From Eremophila alpestris peregrina (lineage: Eukaryota; Chordata; Aves; Passeriformes; Alaudidae): a stretch of 64,000 nt of DNA. Made by a program: the position numbers and the translations under genes. Location of the stretch: contig WMCF01000003.1 in NCBI GenBank assembly GCA_009792885.1, positions 13,795,974-13,859,973 on the forward strand. The letters are read 5' to 3'. Positions 24,381-37,283 of this stretch are shown here, one piece after another. The notes below the pieces were generated by a model, which was not told the DNA's origin, did no database searches, and saw nothing but the letters and a program-made list of their open reading frames with translations. Within the stretch, counting starts at the first letter, position 1, and the number at the start of each line of letters is the position of its first letter.

Positions 24381-27300
24381 TCTTTTTTTTTTATTGAAAG
24401 AAAAGATGAAAATAATGCTTATGAAGCATGATTTGTGAGTTAGTTTCCACCAACTGCATTCTGAGTCTAGTTAAACTTCAATAACCCTGAAATACTTACA
24501 AAGGAGTGTCTGAAAAACATTCACACAATGCCAGGAATTTAATACTCTTAACCAACACAAGATTTTAATGCTCTTTCTTAGAAAACTCAAACAATATGTG
24601 CCATCATCAATAAGTACAAGGAAGACTATCTCACATTTCATCTTCTAACACCAAGTTAATTAATTTTCCTTTAACAGTCTTGGTAAATCATCATAACAGT
24701 TTAACAACACATTGTTCGTGAACATCATCTTCTGGGCTTGCTGAAGTCACTGTTTACTTGATGGTTTTCTAAAAAAACTAAAATCATCAGCCAGTTGCTG
24801 GGCTTCATACGATGGCTAACAACACAAAGATTCAAAAAAACCAGACAAACATGAAAGAATGGATGAAATTCATCTGAGTTTTACACTGGAATTTGTTGTC
24901 AAGTCAAACATTTACCAAGAATTTTTTAGTACACAACTGTTCTTTGTCAAATATGTAAAATAAATGTCTGACTCTAAAGCAGTGCATGGATTACCATCCA
25001 ATGTGATGGCTGCTGTTTGTGAAACCATCTATAAGCTATCTTGAAAACAGCTGCTAGAAGGAAAACCATGGCAACAGAGAACTCAAGGCAGGCCAGCTAT
25101 GTGGAATCTACTCATGATCTCCAGAGAGCACGTGCAGTCCAGGGTGAATCCATTCTAATGATGGCTCCATTATTAGTACCTGCATCACCACCATGGTCAT
25201 ATTCCCCATGTTGACTGAGATGGCAGAGGGTGATACAATATTTGAACTCTAATGTTGTATCAACCCCTACTGAAATTGCATACCTCTGCTTTATCTCCCC
25301 ACCCTTGTGGGACACGGAGACCTCTCTGCCAGTCTTGCTGATGACTACTCTCAAATATACTTTTCCCATATTGTTTTAGGGGCAGCTGATTGGCCAAGCA
25401 CTTACTGGACTTGTGCTAAATATCATGTCTGTTCCCACAGCATACAGGCTGTATGACTTAAGTGACTTAAGAGCCACAAACTCCCCCAGTGCTTCTTCAC
25501 AGTGTTTCCTTCTTCAACCACAAAAAACAAGCCCCAGACTGCAAGTTAGGAAAAACTCCAGAGTTTTTTAGTATGAGTGTCTAGACATACAACATCTGTG
25601 CAATAACACTAAATTGATGCTTGCTACACCCCATCATGAAATCCAAGTGAATCACAGAGCTCAAAGATTGTTTCAGGACTCTCGATCTTGGCTAAAAACT
25701 CTTATTTTATTCATGAAACTATAAATTAATACTAATCAATTAATCAATTAATCAAAATTAATTAATACTCAATCAACTTCTTCCTTGTCCCTTTTGCTTT
25801 TCTTCCTATCTCCTTTTTTAAATATTAGTACAAAAATGAGACGTTTGCTTCACTGATTACTAAGTTTATGAGTTTTCTTTGACAATGAGAAGTTTACTAG
25901 ATGTGCCTTAGCAGACCAACAATTGGATTTAAAATTAGATGTAGTAATTGGGGAAATACTCTTCTATACCAGAGTTCCTTTTTTTCCTAAGTGGTTCGCT
26001 GTGTAACAATAAGGAGCTCACATTACAAAAACAGTTCCAGGTCTCAGGTTAAGTTAATACTGCATAACCTGAGATGCAAAGCCTTTTTAACTTTTCTTGA
26101 GACTTCATAACTGCTCAAACAATCAAATCCATACTTTATGCATTCAAATGAACAGAATTAAAAATGGAATAAAAGATAAAATATATCAAAGAAAACATTT
26201 ACTTGGCAATGTTATATACACTTAATACACAATAAAAAATAAATTACACTACACAGTACCTGTTGATCTACCTTCTTTTCATGACTGAATGCTTAACTCA
26301 ATTCTTTTCTTTACCAGCTGAGGATGTTTGACAGGCATTTCACAGATGTATTGATAATCTATGGAAACTGCACCCTCCCCATCGTGTCTTATTCAACATA
26401 CCTACTCTAAGTCCTGCAATAACCAATTCTTTTGAGGACCACAGTTTCCCTATTACTGCTGTCTATATCTGCATCTAGCTCTTTTATGAAATTCTGTGAC
26501 ATCTTCTCTCGCCTCTATAGAAAATAAGACATTTTGAAAAGAAACATGAAAAATCATGTAGAAGAGACTATTAATAATCTCTTATTCCAAGCCCTCTAGA
26601 AATATTTAACCATCCTCATGCCATTTCCAGTTCGGCTTTTGTCTAAACTCTTTTCACACCCCTAGTGGATATAAGTTACTTAAAATACCAGGCTATTTAT
26701 TGTTTCCTTAATATCTAATTTGGATTTTTTTTTCCTCTTCAAATGAAGCACAATTTCTCTTTTGTCTTTTCATTACGGAAACCATTTCTTCCATTCCACT
26801 TTTCAACTTTGCAGAAGTGCATACTTGAAGACTGCTACCACATCCTCCCAAGAGTTCTCTCATTCATTCCTACTCACTCCAGGTCTTTCCATATTGGTGT
26901 AGTTATTTCCTAAGTCTGTGATCCAGGCATCTAGACATGGTCTGATGCTCTCCTTTGCTCTCACCAAACAGTCCACTGTTCTTTTACTGAGGTTTGCACA
27001 ACAGAATATGGGATTCTAACTGAGACCTAACAAACCCGCACAGAACAGAAATATATCTTTTTTATACATCACAGTATGATGGGTCACAGTTTTTGCAACA
27101 TGACTCAGGCAGTTCAGAATCTGCCATAAACCTGAGAAACCTTCTGCCTAAACAGGCTTTGTCCTTTGTATCTGTGCTGTTATTTCTAATCACAACACCT
27201 GGATGAACTGCATCCTATTTTTGGACCATTTTTATACAACACTTTTTTTTTAAGATGCTGATACATCTGTCAACTTCATGCTACCAAAAAAATTAATAAG

Positions 27301-28654
27301 CAGAGCACTCATTTCAATTACCAGGTCATATGAAAATTCAAAATAAAACTGAGCCAAAGAAAAATCCTTTCAAAGTCATGTTTCACTCACTTTTCCACAA
27401 TGAACATTTAATGTTTCTAACTTGCACATGTAAATTGATTTGAATCCAACTTCAATCTACTGCATAGGAAGAAGTCTTTTTTTGTGATACTACTTTTCTT
27501 GACAAATCTGTTCACTGTTTCATCCTTGTTATTTTTTCCTTATTTTTAGAAAAGAATCACTTTTTTTCCCATTTGCAGTCTCTCACATCCACTCCTGTGG
27601 CCATTTTTCATTTTGACTAAGAATATTTCTGAGATTTCTTCCTGCAGTAATTTAAGTCTGATGAAGCCCATCAACCAGACAATTTGAAAACAATCAATCA
27701 GTCTATGCAGAGAATCTATCTTACTTTTACAGGGATTTTTTTGCTATGTATAGAGATGCTAGTTCACTGATATTAGAAATAGTAAGGTTGGCATTTGTAT
27801 CCAATTTTTTTTTTAGCATAACATGATGTAAAAAACATTTAAAAATTAACAACTTTGTGTCCCTAGCATGACCTAAAACAGGCTTGGTCCTCCTTTTAGT
27901 AGAAGGATTTTCTAACATACGGTGTTTCTTTCTTTGACATACTTTGCTCATTTCAGAGCCTTTAAGAAATTCTCTCTCTCACCTGAGATTTTTCTTTTGT
28001 ATTTATCTCTATTACCTTAAAAATGCAAGATTATTTTCCCTTTCATACCGTCTTAGTGTGCTTGAAAACAACAAATTAGTTCCAAGCCTTCTTTTGCAAC
28101 TGGATTACCTTCACTTCTGACCCTTCACTTTTAAAATGAGTTTGAAAGTTAGTGGGGGTGGGAGTTCTGTTGTTTTTTAAAAAGCTTTCCTTTCAATCCT
28201 TATTCCCTTGAAAAGTTTAGCCCTATTAGTTCTCAGAGTCTGCATCTTGACATCCACTGTTTCTATTTTGTTTTCTTTACTAAACATTGTGAGTACCATC
28301 ATTTCACTGTCACATCAATCAAGTTGCCTTTCATTTAGCCATTTCTAGCTGGTTTCTCACTATTTAAAACTACATCTATAGAAACTTTCCAGCAAGTTGC
28401 TTTCATTTTCCTTCTAAAGAAAGAAAAACCAAAACACTAAAAGGAAAGAAGTCACCAGTGAATGCTTGTTAAACTTATTCTATTATACCTTTCTCAAAGG
28501 ATATCTGGGTAATTAAACATTTTGTCACACCACCAAATCCTAGATTGCTTTATTAACTGCTTCCAAAATTCTGCATACATTTATTGATCTTCTGTGGTAA
28601 TCAGCTCATTTTGACTTCATATTACTTTCCTTTCAGACCTTAATAATTCATTCA
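24381..28654. other. Intronic single-copy sequence
   Basis: No gene was recognised. A patch at about 25.1-25.5 kb is GC-richer and has an 85-codon minus-strand frame (25369-25112), but no family resemblance, conserved motif or splice site supports it. A TAATCAAT-type tandem run lies at about 25733-25770. Confidence 0.5.
25728..25770. repeat. AT-rich (TAATCAAT)-like tandem run
   Basis: ATCAATTA units are repeated several times in a row within the intron, with imperfections. It is simple low-complexity DNA. Confidence 0.6.
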
Positions 28655-29632
28655 ATAACTCTAGATTCTTCTAAATTTTTGACATGTGCACAATACTTCT
28701 CTGATTCTTTGGCCTGACATAGAAAACGATATACCCCATTTATAGTACCCCATCTCTTTGTTGCCCTTCCTTGGACACACCAGCACCTCAATGACCCTCC
28801 TGAATTGAAGGACCCAGAACCAGACACAGCACTCAAGGTGTGCCCTCACCAGTGCTGAGTAAAGTGGGAGAATCATTTCCCTGGTCCTGCTGGCTACACT
28901 AAATTTCATACAGGCCAGAATGCCTCTGGCCTTCCTGGCCACCTGGTAACTGCTGGATTATGTTCAGCCAGCTGTTGACCAACATCCCCAGATTCTTTTC
29001 CACTGGGCAACCACTCTTCCCCCAGCCTGCAACACTGCATGGGTTATTGTGGCTAAACTGCAGGACCTGGCACTTGGTTTTGTTGAAACCCATGCTGTTG
29101 GTCTCAGCCCATCTGTTCCTCTGCAGAGAATTACTACCCTCCAATCGATCAATACTGCAACTCAACTTGGTGTTACCTGCAAATTTGCTAATAGTAGACT
29201 CAATCCCCTCATCCAGATCATCAGTAAAGATATTAAACAGGTCTCAGCCCAACACTGATCATTAGGGTGCACCACTGGTGACTGGCTGCCAGCTGGATGC
29301 AGCTCCACTCTCTGGGCCTGGCCATCCAGACAGTTCTCAGCCCAGCAAGGAGTGCTCCTGTCCAAGCCATGGGCTGCCAGCTTTTCCAGAAGGCCATGGG
29401 AGACAGTGTCAAAGGCTTTACTAAAGTCAGATAGGCTACATCCACAGCCTCTCCCTCTTCCACCAGGGAGTCACCTGGTCACAAATGGAGATCAAGTTGA
29501 TCAGGCACAGTCTGCCTTTCCTAAACCCCTGCTCTTGGGGTCTGATCCCTTGGTTGTCCTGCATGTGCTGTGTGATCTCACTCAACATGATTTGCTCCAC
29601 AGCCTTGCTGGGCACCAATCTTGCATGTTATA
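28655..29632 (-). mobile_element. CR1 LINE ORF2 fragment (decayed reverse transcriptase)
   Basis: The minus strand reads as the C-terminal half of CR1 ORF2. It starts with a GFRKGRLCLINLISICDQVT-like stretch and continues through a W..LLAGL..W-like stretch. The palm-site region reads KFAGNTKLS where CR1 normally has FADDTKL, so the catalytic aspartates are lost. It then has LPLYSALVRAHLECCVWFW, the usual CR1 SRxREVxxPLYSALVRPHLEYCVQFW region. The reading changes frame at least twice. It is 5'-truncated and lacks the CR1 tail at the low-coordinate end. It is an old, inactive copy. The many overlapping open frames on both strands here are shadows of it. Confidence 0.92.
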
Positions 29633-30822
29633 AAAGCACAACCTGATTCCACTCAGAATTTGTACAGGAGAGATCTGATTAACTTCTTTTCACAACTCAG
29701 GTGGCTTTTTTAATAAAAAAAGCCCTACTTTCCTCCTGTTCTACAGACATATGGGGGTTCTATAGTGCAACCAGCCTCATCAGGAATTAGATCTAAAACT
29801 GGGGGGGGGGGGTTAATAACTGTGCCAGAGAGATCCCTCAGCACTTAAGGCATATAGGTTTAAAATTTACCACCTAAGGTGCCCAAATATTCTTTCTCTT
29901 TAAATTCTTCCCATATTTTCTGCTGGAAGAGATATTTACCCTCATTTCCTGCAACAAAGCTGTTACTGTGCTTTATTAAAACAACTGTGCCATAACCCTG
30001 CTAACATCTGTGAAGGGTTACATTTATTGGTTAGTTTGGATTTTTTCCTTAAATGCCATAAGTGACAGTTAAAGTGATTTAAAAGTTCCAGGCACTAAGC
30101 CTAAGCAAGAGAGATGTCAGTAGGTCTTATCAGTATTAAAAAATTGAAAGGAAGGGGAAAATCTTTACATTTAAAAGACATTGATAAGGATACAAATGCA
30201 GTAATGTGAGGAAAGTGAGTCCTATGTAACTTCACTCCCATTTGCTAGATATGTTTTCACCTTCATAATACTCCAAGCTTATACTCACTAGTTGGTCAAC
30301 TAGAAAGCTTGATTTGAGTTTAAATAAAGTAGGAGTTGATTATAATTGAAGAATGCCCACTACAGATTTTAAATACCTGTACCTTCATGTTTATAAAAAG
30401 CACTGGCAGAGCCTTGCAGCATTCCTCAGCAGCTACTTATTAGGACAAGCATCCAAACATGAAGCTTTTTCAAAACACAAAATGTCCACCACAATGGAGT
30501 AATATCATGCAAATACATCTTTTCCCCTTCATTTAAGTTATAGACTTTCAGAATAATAGGAATTATTTCTGTGAGAAGGGCAATAATTTCATGTGAAGGA
30601 TTCCCAGCTTCCAGTCAAAATGCTGAGATGAAACATCACATTTCACACACATAAAAGCTTGCACTCAAATAGAAAGGAAATTTGCCTAAAGTTGAAGAAG
30701 CAAAAATCTGTAAAATGGACAGTAACAGAAATGGTAGCAGACAATGGGCTCATTGTTTATAAATACAAAAAACATGGTAGGAAATTAGGATAGAGAATAT
30801 TAAACAACAGAATATTAAGCAA
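29633..30822. other. Intronic sequence between two CR1 fragments
   Basis: AT-rich sequence with a 12-base G tract (29801-29812). No gene was recognised. Confidence 0.55.
29801..29812. repeat. G12 homopolymer
   Basis: An uninterrupted run of twelve G on the plus strand (C on the FSIP1 sense strand). Long G runs are unusual in DNA this AT-rich. It may be a mutation or sequencing hot spot. Confidence 0.85.
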
Positions 30823-31160
30823 TCATTTGGAGGCTCTGCTGCTGTAAATACTGTCCACGATGCTGTTGGCCTGCTCTGCTGCTGGCTCCCATGCAGCCAG
30901 ATCCCCCATACACCAGGAAGCCCAGGTACTTTTCAGTGGAACTGCTTCCCAGCCTGTAAGTCCCCAGAACTGTTGTTGGCAGTTCCTCTTTCCCAGGTGA
31001 AAAGCTTTGCTTTTACCCTTGCTGAATTTCATGAAGTTTTTGTTGGCCCATTCCCCCAGCTTGCTGAAGTTTCTCTGGACTGCAGCTCTGCTCTCAAGTG
31101 TTCTGAGCTGAGAGTTGCATCAGCCTCTCTGCCCTCCCCCTATCTGCTATCACCTTCAAA
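30823..31160 (-). mobile_element. CR1 LINE ORF2 fragment, second copy
   Basis: The minus strand encodes a NKNFMKFSKGKSKAFHLGK-like stretch, matching the CR1 NxxFMKFNKxKCKVLHLG region after the RT palm. It continues into an A..QANSIVDSI-like segment matching CR1 AAxKANxILGCI. The frame is broken. It covers a protein region also present in the 28655-29632 copy, so it is a separate insertion rather than a split of one element. Confidence 0.82.
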
Positions 31161-34100
31161 CTTGAACAAGAACTAAACTTTATACACACCTGTACTTTAT
31201 AACCACTTCTGTAAATAATGCTTCCCATTTTCATCTTGTTCTATGGAAATTGTTATCCAAGCTGTAAATCCCATGACTAAGTAAAATCTCCAGAAATCAT
31301 CCATATCCCCTTCCAGCTTCAGTCAGTAGCTAAAGTATGTTTAATTTTTCAAAGTGAAAGGATTTTATGCACTAATCAAAGCTTTGTATCCAGCTTAAAC
31401 CAACTCGGAATATTACAACAAAAGAACCTGAAGTTACATGCCTCCTCTGGCTGGATTTCTGCCATTCATGCCTACTATACAACACAATACCATTAATTGA
31501 TGTCACAGTAGAAGAATTTTCCTCCCCTGGAGTCACATATTCTAGAGAGGCAAGCATTCAGGACAAATACCAAATTCAGTACCCAATTTACATGTTCATG
31601 GCAATAAAGACTGAAGAGAAGAAAAAATACAGCTATATTAATAATCATAGTGGCATTCCAAATACAAAAATATATCTCAGTAGTTCACACTCTCACAACA
31701 CTTCCCCACAATATGAGGTTAGGAGAGACAATGGATCAACCCTTTCTCATTGAAGGGAACTTGGGCAGAAATAACAATGTGTGGTGCATTGAGAGCAATA
31801 ATGCAAGAAACAACAGGGGTTGAAGGATTAAAAACAGTTTGAATTTAGATAACAAAGAAAAAGACAAAGATACCAAAATAATAGCTTTACTTTTCTCTTT
31901 CTTTTAATATTTCTTAAAGCATTATTCCGTGATCCACTGTGCGCTACTTAAATTCTTATTTCAGTATGAAGAAAAGAATTTCATCAGGGTAGGTATTGTG
32001 ATGCAGAATTCAACACAGCACCGTTAAGAGACATTGTCTATTCATCTCTGCCACCTGGTTTTGAATCCAGTCTTACTTATGGCAACTAAAAGCTCCCTGA
32101 ATTTAAAAGCTTTATATACATTCCCTAGTAGGGGAAAAAACTGCTTCTACGAAGGTACTGAGAGTAGGGGAGAAGACTTTCCCATTCTACCTTCTTGTCT
32201 TCAACAAAAAGAGAAAAATATCAAGAGCAATGAATCAGCCACACCTCCTGCTACATTACCACCTGAAATCACCTAGGGGGAAAAAAGCACACATGAAACT
32301 ACCCTGCACTAAAAAGGCAGCTCATGCTAAAAACAAACAGCAAATCACAAATATTCAAAAAACAGTATGAATGCTGAATGTTCCCTTAACAATTCCTCTC
32401 CTCCAAATAAATGCATTGAGCCTCCTGTTACTAGTGTGCTCTACATAGAACAAGAAATAATATGACAAGTGGATAGAGATGTATTAATGTTTCCTTTCAC
32501 TCTGACAAGCATTACAAAGCTTTTAACAGGATAAAATTATTTTTTATAAGCAGAGTCACTAGTATAACTGTGTTACTTCTTCCTTTATGGCACATTGTTT
32601 CTCGGATGACTTCCCATCACAACATCCGCATAGACATTTCATACCTAGAATGTCTTCTAAAATGTTCAGTAAGAGCATCCTCAGCCACAGAGAACTTGTC
32701 AAAGGAAAATGTGGTGGACTCTTTGTAGTTCCCCCCCACTCCCAAAATGACAGCATTCTCTCCAAAAGTCTTGTCCTTTATTTAAGGGAACCTATAAAGT
32801 CCTCCTCTTTCTGGACTTAAAACACATTTATTTACTGAGCATGATATAAGGACATGGTAATATACTAATTGTTTAAAGGCAGAAATAAAATAGTCAAATA
32901 AACTTACTTCCTTGAAATAGTCTAAAAAGCCAAATGCCAAAATCTATGGAAGCAATCAAAAAGAATAAATCAAATTAGAAAAAGGAGGCAAACTGGCAAA
33001 CAGGCAGGTTCCCATGTTCTGATCCATATATAGGCATCTAAATGACTCAGTCAGTCACAACTGAATTATCATTATCAATCACACAAAGAAACAGGTCTAG
33101 AAACCAAATATTTTAACCCTATATAATGAGATTTATAAAACCTAATTAGGAGACTGAATTCCAATTACTTCAGCATGAGCTCTGTGCTTTCATTACACAA
33201 AAAAAAATCTCCAGCCCCCAAAATCATATTTCCCCTTTGAAACAGTGCATACATTTCACTGCTACTTCTTCAGAGGTATGAAGTGTTTGACTTTAGACAT
33301 ACAACTGGCACAACTTATTGTTCTCCCATACTTCTACTCTGGGTGTTTGCAAAAATTAATTCTCCCAACATGAAAAAAAAAAGGCACTGCTGACTCTATT
33401 TCCTAGACATGTGGAATTTTTCCAATTACTAGATGTCCATAATAAATTAACACTCTGATGTCAGCAACCAAAAGGCTGCAGAAAAAAACAAGAGTGAACA
33501 TTCTTCTGCTTATCCAAATTCTAAGTTACTTTTGACAATTTCCTTCAAATTTAAAAAAATACCTCTATGAATTCTATATTTATATGGTGCACTTCTGAAG
33601 AGTGGTCAACAAGCCAACTTGCCAGTCTTTTGGGGTTTTTTGGCCTCTATTTGCCACAAACAAGCACTCAAATGTCTTTATATAGGACTTCACATTTAAA
33701 TTGGGTATCTGTTAACATAAAAATGATGTTCAATTAAATATTTTTAATGTCAGTAAGATAGAAACTGGTCAAATTTCTTCACCTGTCAACCCAAGTATTT
33801 CATTGAAGAAGAAAATTAAGAGTTAATTTATTATAAAAATAATAACGATTTCCTAAAATCTTCAAATCTGAGGAATGTAATCACACAATACATATGATTC
33901 AAAATCCACACAACTAAAGAAAAAGAGTAATTGCTATTTTATCCCCATGTATCTGCTTCAAACTGAGTAATGGCTTGAGGTTCTTTATGTTTATTATTTC
34001 TCACGTTTGCATCTTACTACGATACTTTTCCTCAGAAAAAAGGCAAATAACTAGGAAATAATTACAAAATGTTATCAATTAAAGAAATTTCAGGAATTTT

Positions 34101-36904
34101 TCTGAGTAAATACAAATTATCATCTTCTTAAAATTATGATACACGTCCAGCCCATAAAGGAAGATTATATATTAATTGCTTGTCTGTATTACAGTTATTG
34201 ATGGAAGTGAAGCAACATTTTGGTTCATTGCTGTTCATTGTCAGAAGTGGCTGATATTTCAGTCTTAAGAACAATGTATTTAAATTTCTTCATAATATAT
34301 AAAGCTGTATCTTTCAAGTTTCTGAGCACCTCCAGTTTCTGCTGTCATCAACATAAGCAAAACACATGCAATGATGTGTCGCAGTTGTAGTTGCCCTATG
34401 TGTTTAAACTTGGTAAAGTCATAGGAAGTACAAATGTATACAGTGAATGCTTACAAACAGCAACAAATTCATAAAATAAAAAATACTAATAATATGAACA
34501 ATTGAAACATTTAAATCTACTATTTTTTCCTTTAAGAAATATATTCCTCCAACAAAAGATTAAACTATCTCTCTTAAAATTAATCCTGCAGCCAGATATA
34601 CTCCTTATAGCTATGTAATTTAAGGAACAATATTAAATCTTAACAGTAAATCACCTTCAATATTTTGCATGCCTTTGGGTATTGAATTTTACATCTGCAG
34701 CTAAGAAAAAAGGACATCTTTCTTGCTATTACTCAGCAGGATACAGATTCCTTTTTGTAAGTGGAATTCCAGACATTCCGTCTGTTTCCCATAAAAGTAG
34801 AAAATAGCTGGTCTTTAAGTAGATCAGTAATAGTACATTTAAAGAGTGTAGGTAGAAACCACATCCAGCCAAACAATACACCATAGCAAAAAAGTTTTAT
34901 TCCTTTATACAAAATTCATGCATATGAAACATTTCTGAAACAATTGATTTACATATTAGAAGATTAATACTTCCTGATCAGTAAAGAGACGAAACAAAGT
35001 TTTTAAAACCAATTCTACAATATTATTAAATATAAGAGACAACTACCAAGATAGGAAAAAGGAATATATATCCTTCGTTTGCACTGGCTCTTTTCACAGC
35101 CAGCCATCTCAAGACATAATAGCTACCTTGCAATGTCTCATCTGGACATGCAAAAAACTCTTTTCACATGATTAGAATTATGCATCTAATTTGTTATGTG
35201 CACACAATGGGCACTTTCCTATTGAGAAAGCAAATCTCCACGTTACTATGGTAAAAGCACCAGCTAGATATGCAAAGAATAATTTGCATGAGAAAATGAC
35301 TGCACACAGCCAATGTGCACTATGCAGAGTTTACTGATGCAACAGTGTTTTAAAATTTAGCCCTGGTTTCTATGGCCTGACTTGGCAAGACAGCACCTAA
35401 GCAAGCACACACAACTGAATACACAAGTATAAACTCATCTAACAATAATTTTAAAATCACATAGAAGCCAAACTTCAAAGATAGGACTACCATATTTCTG
35501 ACCATCTTTTAGTGGAGGAAATTCATAGTTGGTATTGCCACAAAGAAAACGCAAAAAAGTACTTCACTAGGATAGAAGTGCAGAAAATTGCACTTTTATC
35601 CTAGAAGCACACATTTTTGCTATGTTAAAGAATCTCTGAAATGGCCAGTTTTGTTGAACTATTTTTTAAAACCATCTCAAAGGCATAGGCCACAATAATG
35701 AGTTATGTTACTTTTCTGCCACTTTCATAATTTCCAGTAATGCAAATTACAGGCCTCATCCTAAATAAACACAGGAAAAAATTAAATTCTGGATATTTCT
35801 TTTAATTCACATTACAAGCATGGACCTGCAGGATCAGACCTTTATAATACGAATTTAAGTAGTGAAGACAGATTGACAAGATAATAAAATATTAAATAAG
35901 TAGACCCTTCTTTTTGTACTTGAAAAACCTTAAACATGTACATCTAATTATCAATTTACCCCTTCACAGTAAATGCAAGTATATAATTAAAACATCTATG
36001 AAACTTTGCCACCATAGAAGCATCTAAATATGCAAATACTGACCACATATTTTAAACAGACCTACTATGTTGGTTCTGGAGAGGGAAAACAATTGAAAAC
36101 AAAAGTGAGAAGATGGTTGTGTCTAGAAATATTATTATATGTCTTTCATGTATGATATGAAAGAGAACTCAATAGCATGTCTCTGAAGTAAGACACTTTG
36201 AAATCCAATATGAATTCTTGACACTTAATCACCTTTACTGTTTAGTCTACTTGTCACACTAACAAAACCCCACTTATAGCAAGGTTCCCCATTTTATTAA
36301 AGATTGTTGTGCAGGTATATGCCAATAAAGCATGACCATAATTGAAGGATGCCAAAAGCTAGAGATAAGCTACTGACATTTTGGATACCCTAAGCCAAAC
36401 CTGCTGTTACAAACCATAATGTTAGAGTAACACTTTGGTTATGTGTGTACATTCCGCTTCCACAGAAAATAAGCCAAATCATTCCCTTCTATTTAATTTT
36501 TTACATGAATGGTCCTGATAAATCTTGATAAATATGGTAATCCAAGATGAAAACTATTCTTAACACTGTCTATATAGTAATAGCTTCAACAGTTCTTTGA
36601 CCAATATTCCCTTTTTCCAACAAACCCAGCAACCTAAGTTTAAATTCTGAAAAAAATGAAAAGATACAAAAAGATACTTTACTGAGCTAAAGATGTCAAT
36701 CGTGTTCTGTCTTGCACTGCTGTTTCAGCCCAAGTATATTTTGAATGGCTAGTTCCTTTTTCTTACTGCTTTGCACAACTTATCTATTACTAATATTCAA
36801 ACACTAAATACATTTTTTCGACTTACAAGAGTATTTTACTTTATTGGTAACTTTACTAGTTAACAAAAGTAGTTCAGAATCAAAGACCAATGAAGGGAGA
36901 TAAG
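31161..36904. other. Intronic single-copy sequence
   Basis: AT-rich sequence with no recognised gene or interspersed repeat. It contains the strong hairpin at 35567-35604, listed separately. Confidence 0.55.
35567..35604 (+). repeat. 16-bp stem hairpin with 6-nt loop
   Basis: The left arm CTAGGATAGAAGTGCA (35567-35582) and right arm TGCACTTTTATCCTAG (35589-35604) pair along all 16 positions if the plus strand is transcribed, 15 Watson-Crick plus one G-U. The loop is GAAAAT. On the minus strand the same position is a C-A mismatch. Three more pairs can form outside after a small asymmetric bulge. It could be a relic of a small inverted-repeat transposon or an antisense structured RNA. The stem is shorter than a typical miRNA precursor. 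Confidence 0.75.
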
Positions 36905-37283
36905 GATCTGGAGCACAGTCCTACTTGGAGCTGCTGGGGGAGCTGGGCTTGTTTAGCCCGGAGGAGTCTCAGGGGGCACTTCATTGCTCCCTACAACTAC
37001 TCAAAAGAAGATTGCAGGCAGATGGACATTCTCCCATGAGTGACAGGACAGAGGAAATGGCCTCAAGTTGCACCACAGGAGGATTAGACTGGATATTTCT
37101 TCACTGAAAGGGTGGTCAGGCATTGGAACAGGCTGCCCAGGGAAGTGTTTGAGTCATCACCCTGGAGCTGTTTAAATAGTGTGTAGGTGTGGCACTTCAG
37201 GGATATGGTTTAGAAGTGGACTTGGCAGTGCTAGATTGGACTCAATGACATGAAAGATATTTTCTAACCTAAATTATTCTAAG
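36905..37283 (+). mobile_element. CR1 LINE 3'-end fragment, plus strand
   Basis: The plus strand shows the canonical CR1 end: GGAGCTGGGCTTGTTTAGCC, AGGAAATGGCCTCAAGTTGC, GGCATTGGAACAGGCTGCCC, GTGGACTTGGCAGTGCTAG, and a TTCTAACCTAAATTATTCTA terminus. Small deletions relative to the usual CR1 sequence, and the decayed terminal octamer, show an old insertion. It lies opposite to FSIP1. Confidence 0.93.

Noticed and set aside
28899..29633. Plus-strand frames of 69-101 codons
   Set aside because: Antisense shadows of the CR1 ORF2 fragment.
36925..37107. 60-codon frame, apparently a small gene
   Set aside because: It is the CR1 3'-end region read through; the nucleotide match to CR1 explains it.
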